This document shows positions 18,446 through 26,795 of a stretch of DNA of 64,000 nucleotides, piece by piece. A program made the translations under genes and the position numbers. How positions within the stretch are numbered: position 1 is the first letter of the stretch; the number at the start of each line of letters is the position of its first letter. Origin of the DNA: Paracoccaceae bacterium (GTDB taxonomy: Bacteria; Pseudomonadota; Alphaproteobacteria; Rhodobacterales; Rhodobacteraceae); the NCBI GenBank assembly GCA_028284705.1, contig JANQRE010000001.1, positions 62,001 through 126,000 of the forward strand. Reading direction: 5' to 3'. Below the pieces are notes generated by a model. The model was given only the letters and a program-made list of their open reading frames with translations, was not told where the DNA came from and did not search any database.

Positions 18446-21007
18446 ATGCCGGTTGTCGTCGTCGAATCTCCAGCTAAAGCTAAGACAATAAACAAATATC
18501 TGGGCTCCGATTACACGGTTCTGGCCTCCTATGGCCATGTGCGCGACCTGCCGCCTAAGGACGGTTCCGTCGATCCGGATTCGGATTTCGAGATGTTGTG
18601 GGAAGTGGATTCCGGCTCCAAAAAACATGTCAAAGCCATCGCCGATGCGCTGAAAGACGATAACGCCTTGATCCTCGCAACCGACCCCGATCGGGAAGGC
18701 GAAGCGATCTCCTGGCACCTCGAAGAGGCGCTGCGCAAACGCAAAGCGATCAAGAAGGACACGCCGGTCAGCCGCGTCGTTTTCAACGCGATCACCGAGT
18801 CTGCCGTGACCGAGGCAATGCAGAACCCGCGCCAGGTCGACCAACCCCTTGTGGACGCCTATCTCGCTCGCCGCGCGCTCGATTATCTCGTGGGCTTCAA
18901 GCTCTCGCCTGTCCTCTGGCGCCGCCTGCCCGGTGCGAAATCCGCCGGTCGTGTGCAATCCGTCTGCCTCCGCCTCATCGTCGAGCGCGAGATGGAGGTC
19001 GAGAAGTTCAAGGCGCAGGAATACTGGTCCGTCAAAGCGCTTCTCGCCACACCGCGCGGTCAGGAATATGAGGCCCGACTGACCGTTCTTGGCGGCAAGA
19101 AACTCGACAAGTTCGATATCGAGAACGAAACCGCCGCCGAACTCGCCGTCCAAGCGATCAATTCCCGCGATCTCAGTGTCAAATCGGTCGAGGCCAAGCC
19201 CGGCACCCGCAATCCCTCGCCGCCCTTCATGACCTCCACCCTCCAGCAGGAGGCGTCGCGCAAATTTGGCATGGGCGCGCGGCAGACCATGAGCACGGCC
19301 CAGCGCCTCTACGAGGCTGGCTACATCACCTATATGCGCACCGACGGCATCGACATGGCGCCCGAAGCCGTGCACGCCGCCCGCGATGCAATTAGAGACC
19401 GCTATGGTGCGGACTACGTGCCGGGCGAGCCGCGGATGTATAAAAACAAGGCCAAGAACGCGCAGGAAGCGCATGAATGCATCCGTCCCACGGACATGAC
19501 GCTCGCCGCCGAAGACCTGAAGGTCACTGAGCCCGAACAGCGCAAGCTCTACGATCTGATCTGGAAACGCACGCTCGCCTCGCAAATGGCAGCCGCGCGT
19601 CTGGAACGCACCACCGTTGATGTCTCGAGCGCCGACAGCCAAGTCGTTCTGCGCGCCACTGGTCAGGTGATCCTCTTCGACGGCTTCATGCGCGTCTATG
19701 AGGAGGGCAAGGACGATCAGGTCATCGATGATGACGACAAGCGCCTGCCACAAATCGCGCAAGGCGAAGCAGCGGACAAGCGCTCCGTCACGCCGGAACA
19801 GCACTTCACCCAGCCCCCGCCCCGCTATACCGAGGCAACGCTGGTCAAGAAGATGGAGGAACTCGGCATCGGGCGGCCCTCCACCTATGCCTCTATCGTC
19901 ACGACGATTCAGGACCGCGAATATGTCCGCAAGGAAAAGAACCGCCTGATCCCCGAGGATAAAGGGCGCCTCGTCACGGTCTTCCTGATCAATTTCTTCC
20001 GCCAATATGTCGGCTACGAGTTCACTGCGAACCTCGAAGAGGAACTCGACGACGTCTCCGCCGGCAACCGCAACTACAAGAACGTGCTGGGCCGGTTCTG
20101 GCAGGATTTCTCCGTCGCCATCGCCGAGGCGCTCGATCTGTCGATTACCGAGGTTCTGGAGAAGATCAACGAGGTCCTCGAACCCCACCTCTTCCCGCCC
20201 AACGAAGACGGCACTGATCCCCGTCTCTGCCCCAATTGCGGCGCCGGGCGGCTGTCGATGCGCACCGCACGTTCGGGTGGCGCCTTCATCGGCTGCTCCA
20301 ACTACCCCGAGTGCCGCTATACCCGCCCGTTCGGTCCTCCGGGTGGCGACGAAGACACCGGCATCCCGCCCGAAGGCAAGATGCTCGGCGTGGATGCGGG
20401 CGACAATATCTGGATACACAAAGGTCGTTTCGGCCCCTACGTGCAGCGCGGCGAGGCCACGGAAGACAACAAGAAACCGCCCCGTCAGTCGGTGCCAAAA
20501 GATTGGCCCGAGCCCGGCTTCCCGCTGGAAGAGATCAATCTCGATCACGCGCTGAAACTTCTGACCCTGCCGCGTCTCATCGGTCAGCACCCGGAAGATG
20601 GCGTGAATGTCTGGGCCAATATCGGGCGCTACGGTCCTTACATCAAACACGCCGAGAGCACGTCCGAGCGTGGCGGCACCAACGCCAATCTCGACAGTAT
20701 GGACGAGGTCTTCACCGTCGGTATGAACCGCGCCGTGGAACTGCTTGCTCAGAAAATCGCCAGCCGTGGCGGGCGTGGGGCAACCGCAAAACCGCTTAAG
20801 GAACTGGGCGACCATCCCCAAAGCGGCGGCCCCGTGAGCGTGATGGAGGGTCGCTACGGCCCCTACGTGAAATGGGAAAAGGTTAACGCCACGTTACCAA
20901 AAGGCACTGAGCCTGAGAGCGTGACCATGGAGATGGCCATCGAACTCATCGCCGAACGCGCCGCCAAAAAGGGCAAAGGCCGCAAAAGAGCCAGGAAAAA
21001 CGCGTGA
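18446..21007 (+). CDS. topA: DNA topoisomerase I
   Basis: MPVVVVESPAKAKTINKYLGSDYTVLASYGHVRDLPP; YITYMRTDGI active site; CPNCGAGRLSMRTARSGGAFIGCSNYPECRYTRP zinc finger. Confidence 0.98.
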   Translation: MPVVVVESPAKAKTINKYLGSDYTVLASYGHVRDLPPKDGSVDPDSDFEMLWEVDSGSKKHVKAIADALKDDNALILATDPDREGEAISWHLEEALRKRKAIKKDTPVSRVVFNAITESAVTEAMQNPRQVDQPLVDAYLARRALDYLVGFKLSPVLWRRLPGAKSAGRVQSVCLRLIVEREMEVEKFKAQEYWSVKALLATPRGQEYEARLTVLGGKKLDKFDIENETAAELAVQAINSRDLSVKSVEAKPGTRNPSPPFMTSTLQQEASRKFGMGARQTMSTAQRLYEAGYITYMRTDGIDMAPEAVHAARDAIRDRYGADYVPGEPRMYKNKAKNAQEAHECIRPTDMTLAAEDLKVTEPEQRKLYDLIWKRTLASQMAAARLERTTVDVSSADSQVVLRATGQVILFDGFMRVYEEGKDDQVIDDDDKRLPQIAQGEAADKRSVTPEQHFTQPPPRYTEATLVKKMEELGIGRPSTYASIVTTIQDREYVRKEKNRLIPEDKGRLVTVFLINFFRQYVGYEFTANLEEELDDVSAGNRNYKNVLGRFWQDFSVAIAEALDLSITEVLEKINEVLEPHLFPPNEDGTDPRLCPNCGAGRLSMRTARSGGAFIGCSNYPECRYTRPFGPPGGDEDTGIPPEGKMLGVDAGDNIWIHKGRFGPYVQRGEATEDNKKPPRQSVPKDWPEPGFPLEEINLDHALKLLTLPRLIGQHPEDGVNVWANIGRYGPYIKHAESTSERGGTNANLDSMDEVFTVGMNRAVELLAQKIASRGGRGATAKPLKELGDHPQSGGPVSVMEGRYGPYVKWEKVNATLPKGTEPESVTMEMAIELIAERAAKKGKGRKRARKNA

Positions 21008-21123
21008 TCAAGGGGCTTCTGACCCTTGTGGCGATTTTCCTTCTGCTCGTCGGCCTGCTCGTCTTCGCCAAAACCCGCCCCGCAAATAGCGCCACGCCTG
21101 TGGTGCTTTTGCATCACGGATAA
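21004..21123 (+). CDS. Small single-TM peptide (39 aa) translationally coupled to topA
   Basis: GTG overlaps the topA TGA; (M)IKGLLTLVAIFLLLVGLLVFAKTRPANSATPVVLLHHG*; not in the ORF track. Confidence 0.5.
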   Translation: MIKGLLTLVAIFLLLVGLLVFAKTRPANSATPVVLLHHG

Positions 21124-22423
21124 GCTCAGGTCTCCGCGATAGGAGCCTGCGCCGCGCTCGACGTCTGAGCGGCGGCGATCCCGTAAAGAACGCGATGGCG
21201 GATTTTGTGGTTCGTTCCGGATGGAACTTTTGCCCCGCCGCGCGTGCCTCACGCACCGCCACCCCGTAAGCAGCTTCGTCGTCCCAAAGCGATGTCAGAG
21301 CGTTCCACCACCGCGTGACCGTCTCCGGATCAGGAAACTGGAACGGGTCGGACCTGCAAACGGCGGGGATATCAAGGAGCCTGCCAGCCCCGTTCAGGGC
21401 CTCCGGCAACCCGCCATGGGTGCTGGCCAGAACCGGCACGCCGGACAAATGCGCCTCGACCGCCGCGCGGCCAAATCCTTCGCGCCAATAGGACGGCATC
21501 AGCAGCATAGAGGTCCGGGCATAGATGCTGGCCATATCCCGCTGCACCGGCAGCAGGTGGACATTCGGCAGAGACGTCAGATCGACGGAAGCCTGCCGCA
21601 GCACATCGCGCGTCATCAGACCTTCGAGCACCAGAAACCTCATATCTGGCCGGTCCTGAGCCGCCCTCCGCGCCAGTTCGATCAACAAAGTCAGACCCTT
21701 CTGGGGCACAGGGTTGATCAGGGTGACATAGCCGCGACGCCGCTCGGCATCTGACCTGCTGTCGCCCGGACCGGGCTCGGCCACAAACCGATCGGGTGCT
21801 ATGATCGGGTGCACAACGTCCACGGGGCCTGAGAGGCGCGCGCCGTAATGCGCGGCAAGAAATTGCGAGGGACAGATCGCGCGATCGCCGGAGTGAAACC
21901 AGTCGCTCCCGGGGATTTCCGCGTTGCCGAGATAGAAAACCACCTGTGCTCCGGTCGCGCGGATGGCCGCATGCAGGTGCCTGGCATGCGATCCGGTCCC
22001 ATAGGTGATGACGATGTCAGGGGTCCGCGCCGCGAGAAAAGCCCGGCAAGCTTGTTGCATCCGACGGCACTCCTCGCCGGTCAACGCGTATTTGCGCGAG
22101 CTTTCTGTGCGCATCACGAAATGCCGGACCTGGGAGCGCGTCACCTGAACGATTCCGTTGCGATCTGCGGTCATTGTGCTTCCGGTTTGCGCGATCCGGT
22201 CCTCCAACACGACCTCGCTATTGGTATCGAACAGGGCGGCGGAGAAACTCGTGGCCTCAGCCCCATGTCGCGCAAGGGCCTCCAGGATCGCATGGATCGA
22301 ATGTGCAATCCCGCTGGCATCATCAAGCAGGCATTTCGATCCGATATAGGCGATCCGCAGACCGCGCCCGAACCGGCCATTTGGTTGGGCGGCGGGCGCA
22401 GTCAATTGCGTTTGGTTGTCCAC
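21008..22423 (-). CDS. Glycosyltransferase, GT4-like
   Basis: LRIAYIGSKCLLDDASGIAHSIHAILEAL...GYVTLINPVPQKGLTLLIELARRAA...LLMPSYWREGFGRAAVEAHLSGVPVLASTHGGLPEAL (E-x7-E). Confidence 0.85.
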   Translation of the reverse strand: MDNQTQLTAPAAQPNGRFGRGLRIAYIGSKCLLDDASGIAHSIHAILEALARHGAEATSFSAALFDTNSEVVLEDRIAQTGSTMTADRNGIVQVTRSQVRHFVMRTESSRKYALTGEECRRMQQACRAFLAARTPDIVITYGTGSHARHLHAAIRATGAQVVFYLGNAEIPGSDWFHSGDRAICPSQFLAAHYGARLSGPVDVVHPIIAPDRFVAEPGPGDSRSDAERRRGYVTLINPVPQKGLTLLIELARRAAQDRPDMRFLVLEGLMTRDVLRQASVDLTSLPNVHLLPVQRDMASIYARTSMLLMPSYWREGFGRAAVEAHLSGVPVLASTHGGLPEALNGAGRLLDIPAVCRSDPFQFPDPETVTRWWNALTSLWDDEAAYGVAVREARAAGQKFHPERTTKSAIAFFTGSPPLRRRARRRLLSRRPELIRDAKAPQAWRYLRGGFWRRRAGRRAEGKSPQGSEAP

Positions 22424-22435
22424 GATTTCGAGCTG

Positions 22436-22756
22436 TCAGAGCGTGAGGTCGAATTCCAGAAAGGCCGGCTCACCGGGTTCGACATAGTAGTCCTTGGACG
22501 ACTCGATTGATGCGCCGATAACGTGGCTCGGCACTGGTCCCAAAAGGAGTGACGCGAGATCGTTGGAAACATCCAGCACTAGGGAACCATCATCGGTTTC
22601 GAAGACGAAGTCGTCGAAGGCGAGGACTTGTAAGGCGTCGCCTTTCGGTTGCGGTTCGGGATCACGCTGCAGATCGAGCTCGTCGATCATATCATCGCCG
22701 GACCCGCCAAATACGTCGGGGTTGGTGTTCGCATCAAATTTCAAAGCTGTTGGCAT
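22436..22756 (-). CDS. Small acidic orphan protein (106 aa) with GGSGDD motif
   Basis: MPTALKFDANTNPDVFGGSGDDMIDELDLQRDPEPQPKGDALQVLAFDDFVFETDDGSLVLDVSNDL...; AGGAG upstream of ATG; 12 bp from the glycosyltransferase start. Confidence 0.75.
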   Translation of the reverse strand: MPTALKFDANTNPDVFGGSGDDMIDELDLQRDPEPQPKGDALQVLAFDDFVFETDDGSLVLDVSNDLASLLLGPVPSHVIGASIESSKDYYVEPGEPAFLEFDLTL

Positions 22757-22775
22757 TTTTCTCTCCTATGGTTTT

Positions 22776-22814
22776 GGCAACTCCATGCCGTGTGCAGGTG
22801 GATCGGGAGTTGCC
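22776..22814 (-). promoter_or_regulatory. Perfect 9-bp inverted repeat just upstream of the acidic-protein gene
   Basis: GGCAACTCC ... GGAGTTGCC. Confidence 0.6.
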
Positions 22815-22868
22815 GGCTGTTTGGATGCAGGGATCACGCGCTCGTGAAGCCCCGCATGTCCGGTGTGA

Positions 22869-22898
22869 CAGGCGAGGCGCTGGCCGCGTCCTCGCCTG
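22869..22898 (-). promoter_or_regulatory. Perfect 9-bp hairpin immediately downstream of the Cys-rich orphan gene
   Basis: CAGGCGAGG ... CCTCGCCTG, loop 12 nt; no T-run. Confidence 0.6.
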
Positions 22899-22904
22899 AC
22901 GCAG

Positions 22905-23423
22905 TCACCCGATGGACTCGATTACGCGTTTCAGGACACTCGGCGGGAACTTCCGCGGGTCCTCCAAACGGGTCGTGCCGTCCGGTCCAAGAAGGCTGCC
23001 GGGTCCATCTATTTGCAAGGGCACGCACAGGCCGTCGATCGACGAGACAACGATCACCACGCTCGCCTTTTCGACGGCGATGAAGCAATGCGGGTCATGC
23101 GGATCGACGATCAGGAACGGACGCACATAGATCTCGAGCGGGTCTGTGTCGCGGAATTTTGCATCCGCGAAGGGGATACAGACACAATCGTCAGGGCAGG
23201 TGCCGCGCACGCTTTCAGCCGCAGCTTTCAGGCGCTGTTCGGCCAGGCGGATCAGTTTCTTCTGCTGAGCTGGCGAGCAGGTCGCGCCGAAGCTGAATTC
23301 AATCACCCGCGCCTCTTTGACGGACACGATGGTGATGCGGCACTCGTTGCCAACACAGGCCCAAGGGTCCAAATCGGGGCCCGGCAGGGGTATCAGATCA
23401 GGTGGGTTAGAATTGCTACACAT
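22905..23423 (-). CDS. Cys-rich orphan protein (172 aa)
   Basis: MCSNSNPPDLIPLPGPDLDPWACVGNECRITIVSVKEARVIEFSFGATCSPAQQKKLIRLAEQRLKAAAESVRGTCPDDCVCIPF...; RBS AAGGAGAG; nine Cys. Confidence 0.75.
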   Translation of the reverse strand: MCSNSNPPDLIPLPGPDLDPWACVGNECRITIVSVKEARVIEFSFGATCSPAQQKKLIRLAEQRLKAAAESVRGTCPDDCVCIPFADAKFRDTDPLEIYVRPFLIVDPHDPHCFIAVEKASVVIVVSSIDGLCVPLQIDGPGSLLGPDGTTRLEDPRKFPPSVLKRVIESIG

Positions 23424-23550
23424 ATCTCTCTCCTTTCAATGAAATCGGCGCACCCTCTTGGCGACGCCAACCATGGAATCGGAGAGACAGCAGCGATTGG
23501 ATGCAGGCGGTTGCGAGATTTCCCGCAAAATCGGCCGTTTTCACCAAGTC

Positions 23551-23600
23551 GTGAACATTTCATCCAAATCGATGTCTCGGACCGAACTGGAAGTGTTCAC
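23551..23600. promoter_or_regulatory. Inverted repeat in the divergent promoter region of the ECF sigma/orphan operons
   Basis: GTGAACATTTC (23551-23561) and GAAGTGTTCAC (23590-23600); 10 of 11 positions complementary. Confidence 0.45.
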
Positions 23601-23753
23601 GATTTCTTGAGGAGATGACCCCATGCCCCGTTGTTTTCGATCCGATCCTGACCATCCGGCGCCTCGACTGTGAGAACCTGCTTTGAGGGACAGGCCTTGC
23701 CCTCTTCCCGCCAGGTGTCGCCCACCGCGCGGGATTTCTCGCGCGGGCATTCC

Positions 23754-24311
23754 GTGTTACATGAGACATTCGGAGTGGAGACTGGCCTCTTGCTGGATGA
23801 CGAGAAGCTCGCTGGGTTAATCACGCGCACGGCAGAGGGTGACCGCGAGGCTTTCAGGTCGCTCTACGATCAGACCAGCGGCTGGATGTTGGCCATCTCG
23901 ATGAAGATACTGCGCCGTCGCGACCTGGCCGAAGAAGCCATTCAGGACGCCTTCGTGTCGATCTGGAAACAGGCAGAGCGTTACGACAGGACATCCGGAT
24001 CGCCGCGCGGCTGGATGGCGACGATCACGCGACGGCGGGCCATAGATCGGTTGCGGGCGAGCCCCTGGTTGGCACGCGAAAACTCGGAGATACCGGATGC
24101 CGCCGGGATCATCGCGCGCCTGCCCGAACGGCTCGCGTTGCGGCAATGCCTTGAGCGACTGGACGCGCGCACCCGACACTCGATCTGTCTTGCTTATCTG
24201 TACGGCCTGTCACATAGCGAGTTGAGCGAGAAGACGGGGCTCCCGCTCGGCACGATCAAGTCGCGCTTGCGGCGGGGCTTAATGTCTTTGAAGGAGTGCC
24301 TGGAAGAATGA
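23754..24311 (+). CDS. ECF RNA polymerase sigma factor
   Basis: DREAFRSLYDQTSGWMLAISMKILRRRDLAEEAIQDAFVSIWKQAERYDRTSGSPRGWMATITRRRAIDRLRA; region 4 HSELSEKTGLPLGTIKSRLRRGLMSLKECL. Start uncertain (GTG 23754 or 23775). Confidence 0.9.
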   Translation: MLHETFGVETGLLLDDEKLAGLITRTAEGDREAFRSLYDQTSGWMLAISMKILRRRDLAEEAIQDAFVSIWKQAERYDRTSGSPRGWMATITRRRAIDRLRASPWLARENSEIPDAAGIIARLPERLALRQCLERLDARTRHSICLAYLYGLSHSELSEKTGLPLGTIKSRLRRGLMSLKECLEE

Positions 24312-24799
24312 GTAAAAAGAAACCCCATCTGGCCGACCTTCTGTTTGATGGCAGTTCCGACGACGACATGTCGCCGGACCTGTTGGCGATGGAAACCAGG
24401 CTGGCGGCGCTGCATGGCGATGCGGCTGAGACACCCTCGCCTGATCTGTGGGACCGGATCGAGACGCGCATCGACCGCGATGCCTCCGCTCCGGGAACCG
24501 AGACCATCCCGCTCGAAGAAGGCGTCTGGGAAATCCTGACCGAAGGGATCGAACGCAAGGTGGTGCAAATCGACAGCGCCGCCGGGTTGCAGAGTTACTT
24601 CATCCGCATGCGATCCGGTGCCGTCTTTCCGATCCATCAACATGACGCCGACGAGCACTGCGTGATCCTGGACGGAGAACTCGAGATCGGCGGTCATGTG
24701 CACGGGCCCGGCACGTTTCATCTGGCCAGAAGCGGGCAACCGCATGTTCCCATCACCGCAAGAAGCGACGCGCTTTTCTTCATCCGCGGCGCCATCTGA
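24308..24799 (+). CDS. ChrR-like cupin, putative non-canonical anti-sigma factor
   Basis: ATGA overlap with the sigma gene; cupin HQHDADEHCVILDGELEIGGHVHGPGTFHL; linker PSPDLWDRIETRID; no HxxxCxxC zinc anti-sigma motif at the N-terminus. Confidence 0.85.
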   Translation: MSKKKPHLADLLFDGSSDDDMSPDLLAMETRLAALHGDAAETPSPDLWDRIETRIDRDASAPGTETIPLEEGVWEILTEGIERKVVQIDSAAGLQSYFIRMRSGAVFPIHQHDADEHCVILDGELEIGGHVHGPGTFHLARSGQPHVPITARSDALFFIRGAI

Positions 24800-25045
24800 C
24801 AAAGCGATTTGGGCAGAGCGGTGATGCCGTTATGCACAGCGAAGGGGCATGTCTGACCCTGGCTCGACCGCTAAATCGGCCCAAGACAGCTCCGGTTGAT
24901 GCCAAAAGTCTGGCCGGCAGCGCCGGTGCCGGAATCCAGGGGCGCGGCTGCGAGACTGAGGTCGATCCTGACCGAGATAACGTGCATGGCTTGAATTTCC
25001 CCGGCAACTGCCCGACATGGAGGGAAGATCACCAAAGGACCCTTC

Positions 25046-25624
25046 ATGGACCTCAAAAGCCCCGAGACGCTCGACTTTCTCCTGCGCCGCCGTTCCCGCC
25101 CAGCCAAAACCCTCACCGGTCCCGCGCCTGATGCGGAGACCGTGAAAACGCTGATCACTGCCGCGGCCCGCACACCCGATCACGGCAAGCTGGAGCCCTG
25201 GCGGTTTCTGGTGCTGGAGCGCGCCGCGCTGGACCGGCTTGCCGCCCTCGCACAGACCCGTGGAGAGGCCCTGAACCACGACCCGGACAAACTGGCAAAG
25301 ATCATTGCCATGTTTGCCGATGCACCACTTGCCGTCGCCGTGATCAGCTCGCCCAAACCGTCGGAGAAGATCCCCGAGATGGAGCAGACCCTTTCCGCCG
25401 GTGCTGTGTGCCTGGCGCTTCTCAACGCCGCGTTGGCGAGCGGCTGGGGCGCCAATTGGCTCACCGGCTGGACGGCGTTTGACCGTCCGTTCCTGACCGA
25501 GGGGCTCGCGCTTGAGGCCCATGAATTCGTCGCCGGGTTCATCGTGCTCGGCACCGAGACGGCCACCCCACCGGACCGCCCGCGTCCCGACACCGAGGCC
25601 CTTACCACATGGGTGACCGCATGA
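25046..25624 (+). CDS. Nitroreductase family protein
   Basis: LDFLLRRRSRPAKTL...ITAAARTPDHGKLEPWRFLVL nitroreductase N-terminus. Confidence 0.9.
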   Translation: MDLKSPETLDFLLRRRSRPAKTLTGPAPDAETVKTLITAAARTPDHGKLEPWRFLVLERAALDRLAALAQTRGEALNHDPDKLAKIIAMFADAPLAVAVISSPKPSEKIPEMEQTLSAGAVCLALLNAALASGWGANWLTGWTAFDRPFLTEGLALEAHEFVAGFIVLGTETATPPDRPRPDTEALTTWVTA

Positions 25625-26295
25625 TCAGCGACGCGCTGAAAGCTATCGGTCAGATCGGCGATCCGCCCTTCCTGCGGGTCCTCGGGCTCGGCGTCGGCCT
25701 GACCATTGCGCTGCTCTTTGCCTTCACCGTTGCCTTCGCCTGGACGGTGGGTCTGATCGTGCCGGACGCCTTCACGATCCCCTGGCTGGGCGAGATCACC
25801 TGGATCGACAATGCGCTCTCCTTCGCGGTGGTGCCCTTGATGATGGTGCTGTCGGTCTTTCTGATGGTGCCCGTCGCCTCTGCTTTCACCGGCCTGTTTC
25901 TCGATCAGGTCGTCGATGCGGTGGAGGCGAAACACTACCCGTCCGCACCCGCTGTCTCGCCGCTCTCGCTGTCCGAAAACCTCACCGAGAGCTTACGGTT
26001 TCTGGGCGTGCTGATCGTCGCCAACCTTGTCGCTCTGATCCTCTACATCACCCCGCTCGCGCCCTTCGTGTTCTGGGGTCTCAACGGGTTCCTGCTCGGT
26101 CGGGAATACGCCACGCTTGTCGCGCAACGCCGCTTGGGCAATGCAGGCGCGCGGGATTTCCGAGGCGCCAATCGCTGGCAAATCTGGGGTTTAGGCATAC
26201 TGATGGCCGTGCCGCTGACCGTTCCGATTGTGAACCTGCTGGTCCCTGTGATCGGCGTCGCGGCTTTTACCCATCTCTACCACCGCTTGAGCTAG
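25621..26295 (+). CDS. EI24/CysZ-like membrane protein
   Basis: Polytopic; VASAFTGLFLDQVVDAVEAKHYP...FWGLNGFLLGREY; overlaps the upstream stop. Confidence 0.75.
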   Translation: MISDALKAIGQIGDPPFLRVLGLGVGLTIALLFAFTVAFAWTVGLIVPDAFTIPWLGEITWIDNALSFAVVPLMMVLSVFLMVPVASAFTGLFLDQVVDAVEAKHYPSAPAVSPLSLSENLTESLRFLGVLIVANLVALILYITPLAPFVFWGLNGFLLGREYATLVAQRRLGNAGARDFRGANRWQIWGLGILMAVPLTVPIVNLLVPVIGVAAFTHLYHRLS

Positions 26296-26352
26296 GCATG
26301 ACGCTCTGATCTGCCCCTGACGCTCAATTTTCTTAAGAGTGCCGCCACTCAA

Positions 26353-26365
26353 CTAAAAATTTTAG
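26353..26365. repeat. AT-rich perfect palindrome CTAAAAATTTTAG
   Basis: Shares the core TAAAAATTTTA with the larger palindrome at 26429-26461. Confidence 0.6.
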
Positions 26366-26428
26366 ACGTAGGACCCCAACACCTTGTGGCCGGGTGGAGC
26401 AAAGCGTTTGGAAACCACAAGACATATG

Positions 26429-26471
26429 GTTAACCAGTTTAAAAATTTTAAACTCGTTAACCTGCCTTTAA
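26429..26471. promoter_or_regulatory. 33-bp near-perfect palindrome with phased TTAA motifs
   Basis: GTTAACCAGTTTAAAAATTTTAAACTCGTTAAC, then CTGCCTTTAA; TTAA at 26430, 26439, 26448, 26457, 26468; last pair is TTAA-N7-TTAA. Confidence 0.6.
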
Positions 26472-26519
26472 CTCGTTTTGACCCCACGGCGAGGCCACCC
26501 ATCAGGGTGGATGAGCGCA

Positions 26520-26795
26520 TCAGCTCCCGGGTCCAAATCGTGAGTAAAGATCGAAATTGTCTACGCTCAGCACACCGTAGATGATCCCCAGACAGATCGG
26601 CACCCACAGGCAAAACGCGACGATCGTGGTGATCCAGAACTTGCGCCGCATCTGTGGATTGGACGGGGCGCTGGCCGGCGTGCCGGGCACCACATCTCCC
26701 ACATCGCCCTGGCTCTGGTTTCGCAAGGGCAGCACCACGAAGAGCACCAAGAACCAAAGCACTGCAAAAACAACGAGGGCCGAGGTCACCGCCAT
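26520..26795 (-). CDS. DUF1467 family membrane protein
   Basis: FLVLFVVLPLRNQSQGDVGDVVPGTPASAPSNPQMRRKFWITTIVA; next to mce. Confidence 0.88.
   Translation of the reverse strand: MAVTSALVVFAVLWFLVLFVVLPLRNQSQGDVGDVVPGTPASAPSNPQMRRKFWITTIVAFCLWVPICLGIIYGVLSVDNFDLYSRFGPGS

Noticed and set aside
18431-20821. 796-aa ORF on the minus strand antisense to topA
   Set aside because: Codon-bias shadow ORF; sense strand encodes unmistakable topoisomerase I along the whole length
23541-23830. Overlapping short minus-strand ORFs upstream of the sigma gene
   Set aside because: Basic, low-complexity, mutually overlapping; region better explained as divergent promoter DNA and sigma 5' sequence
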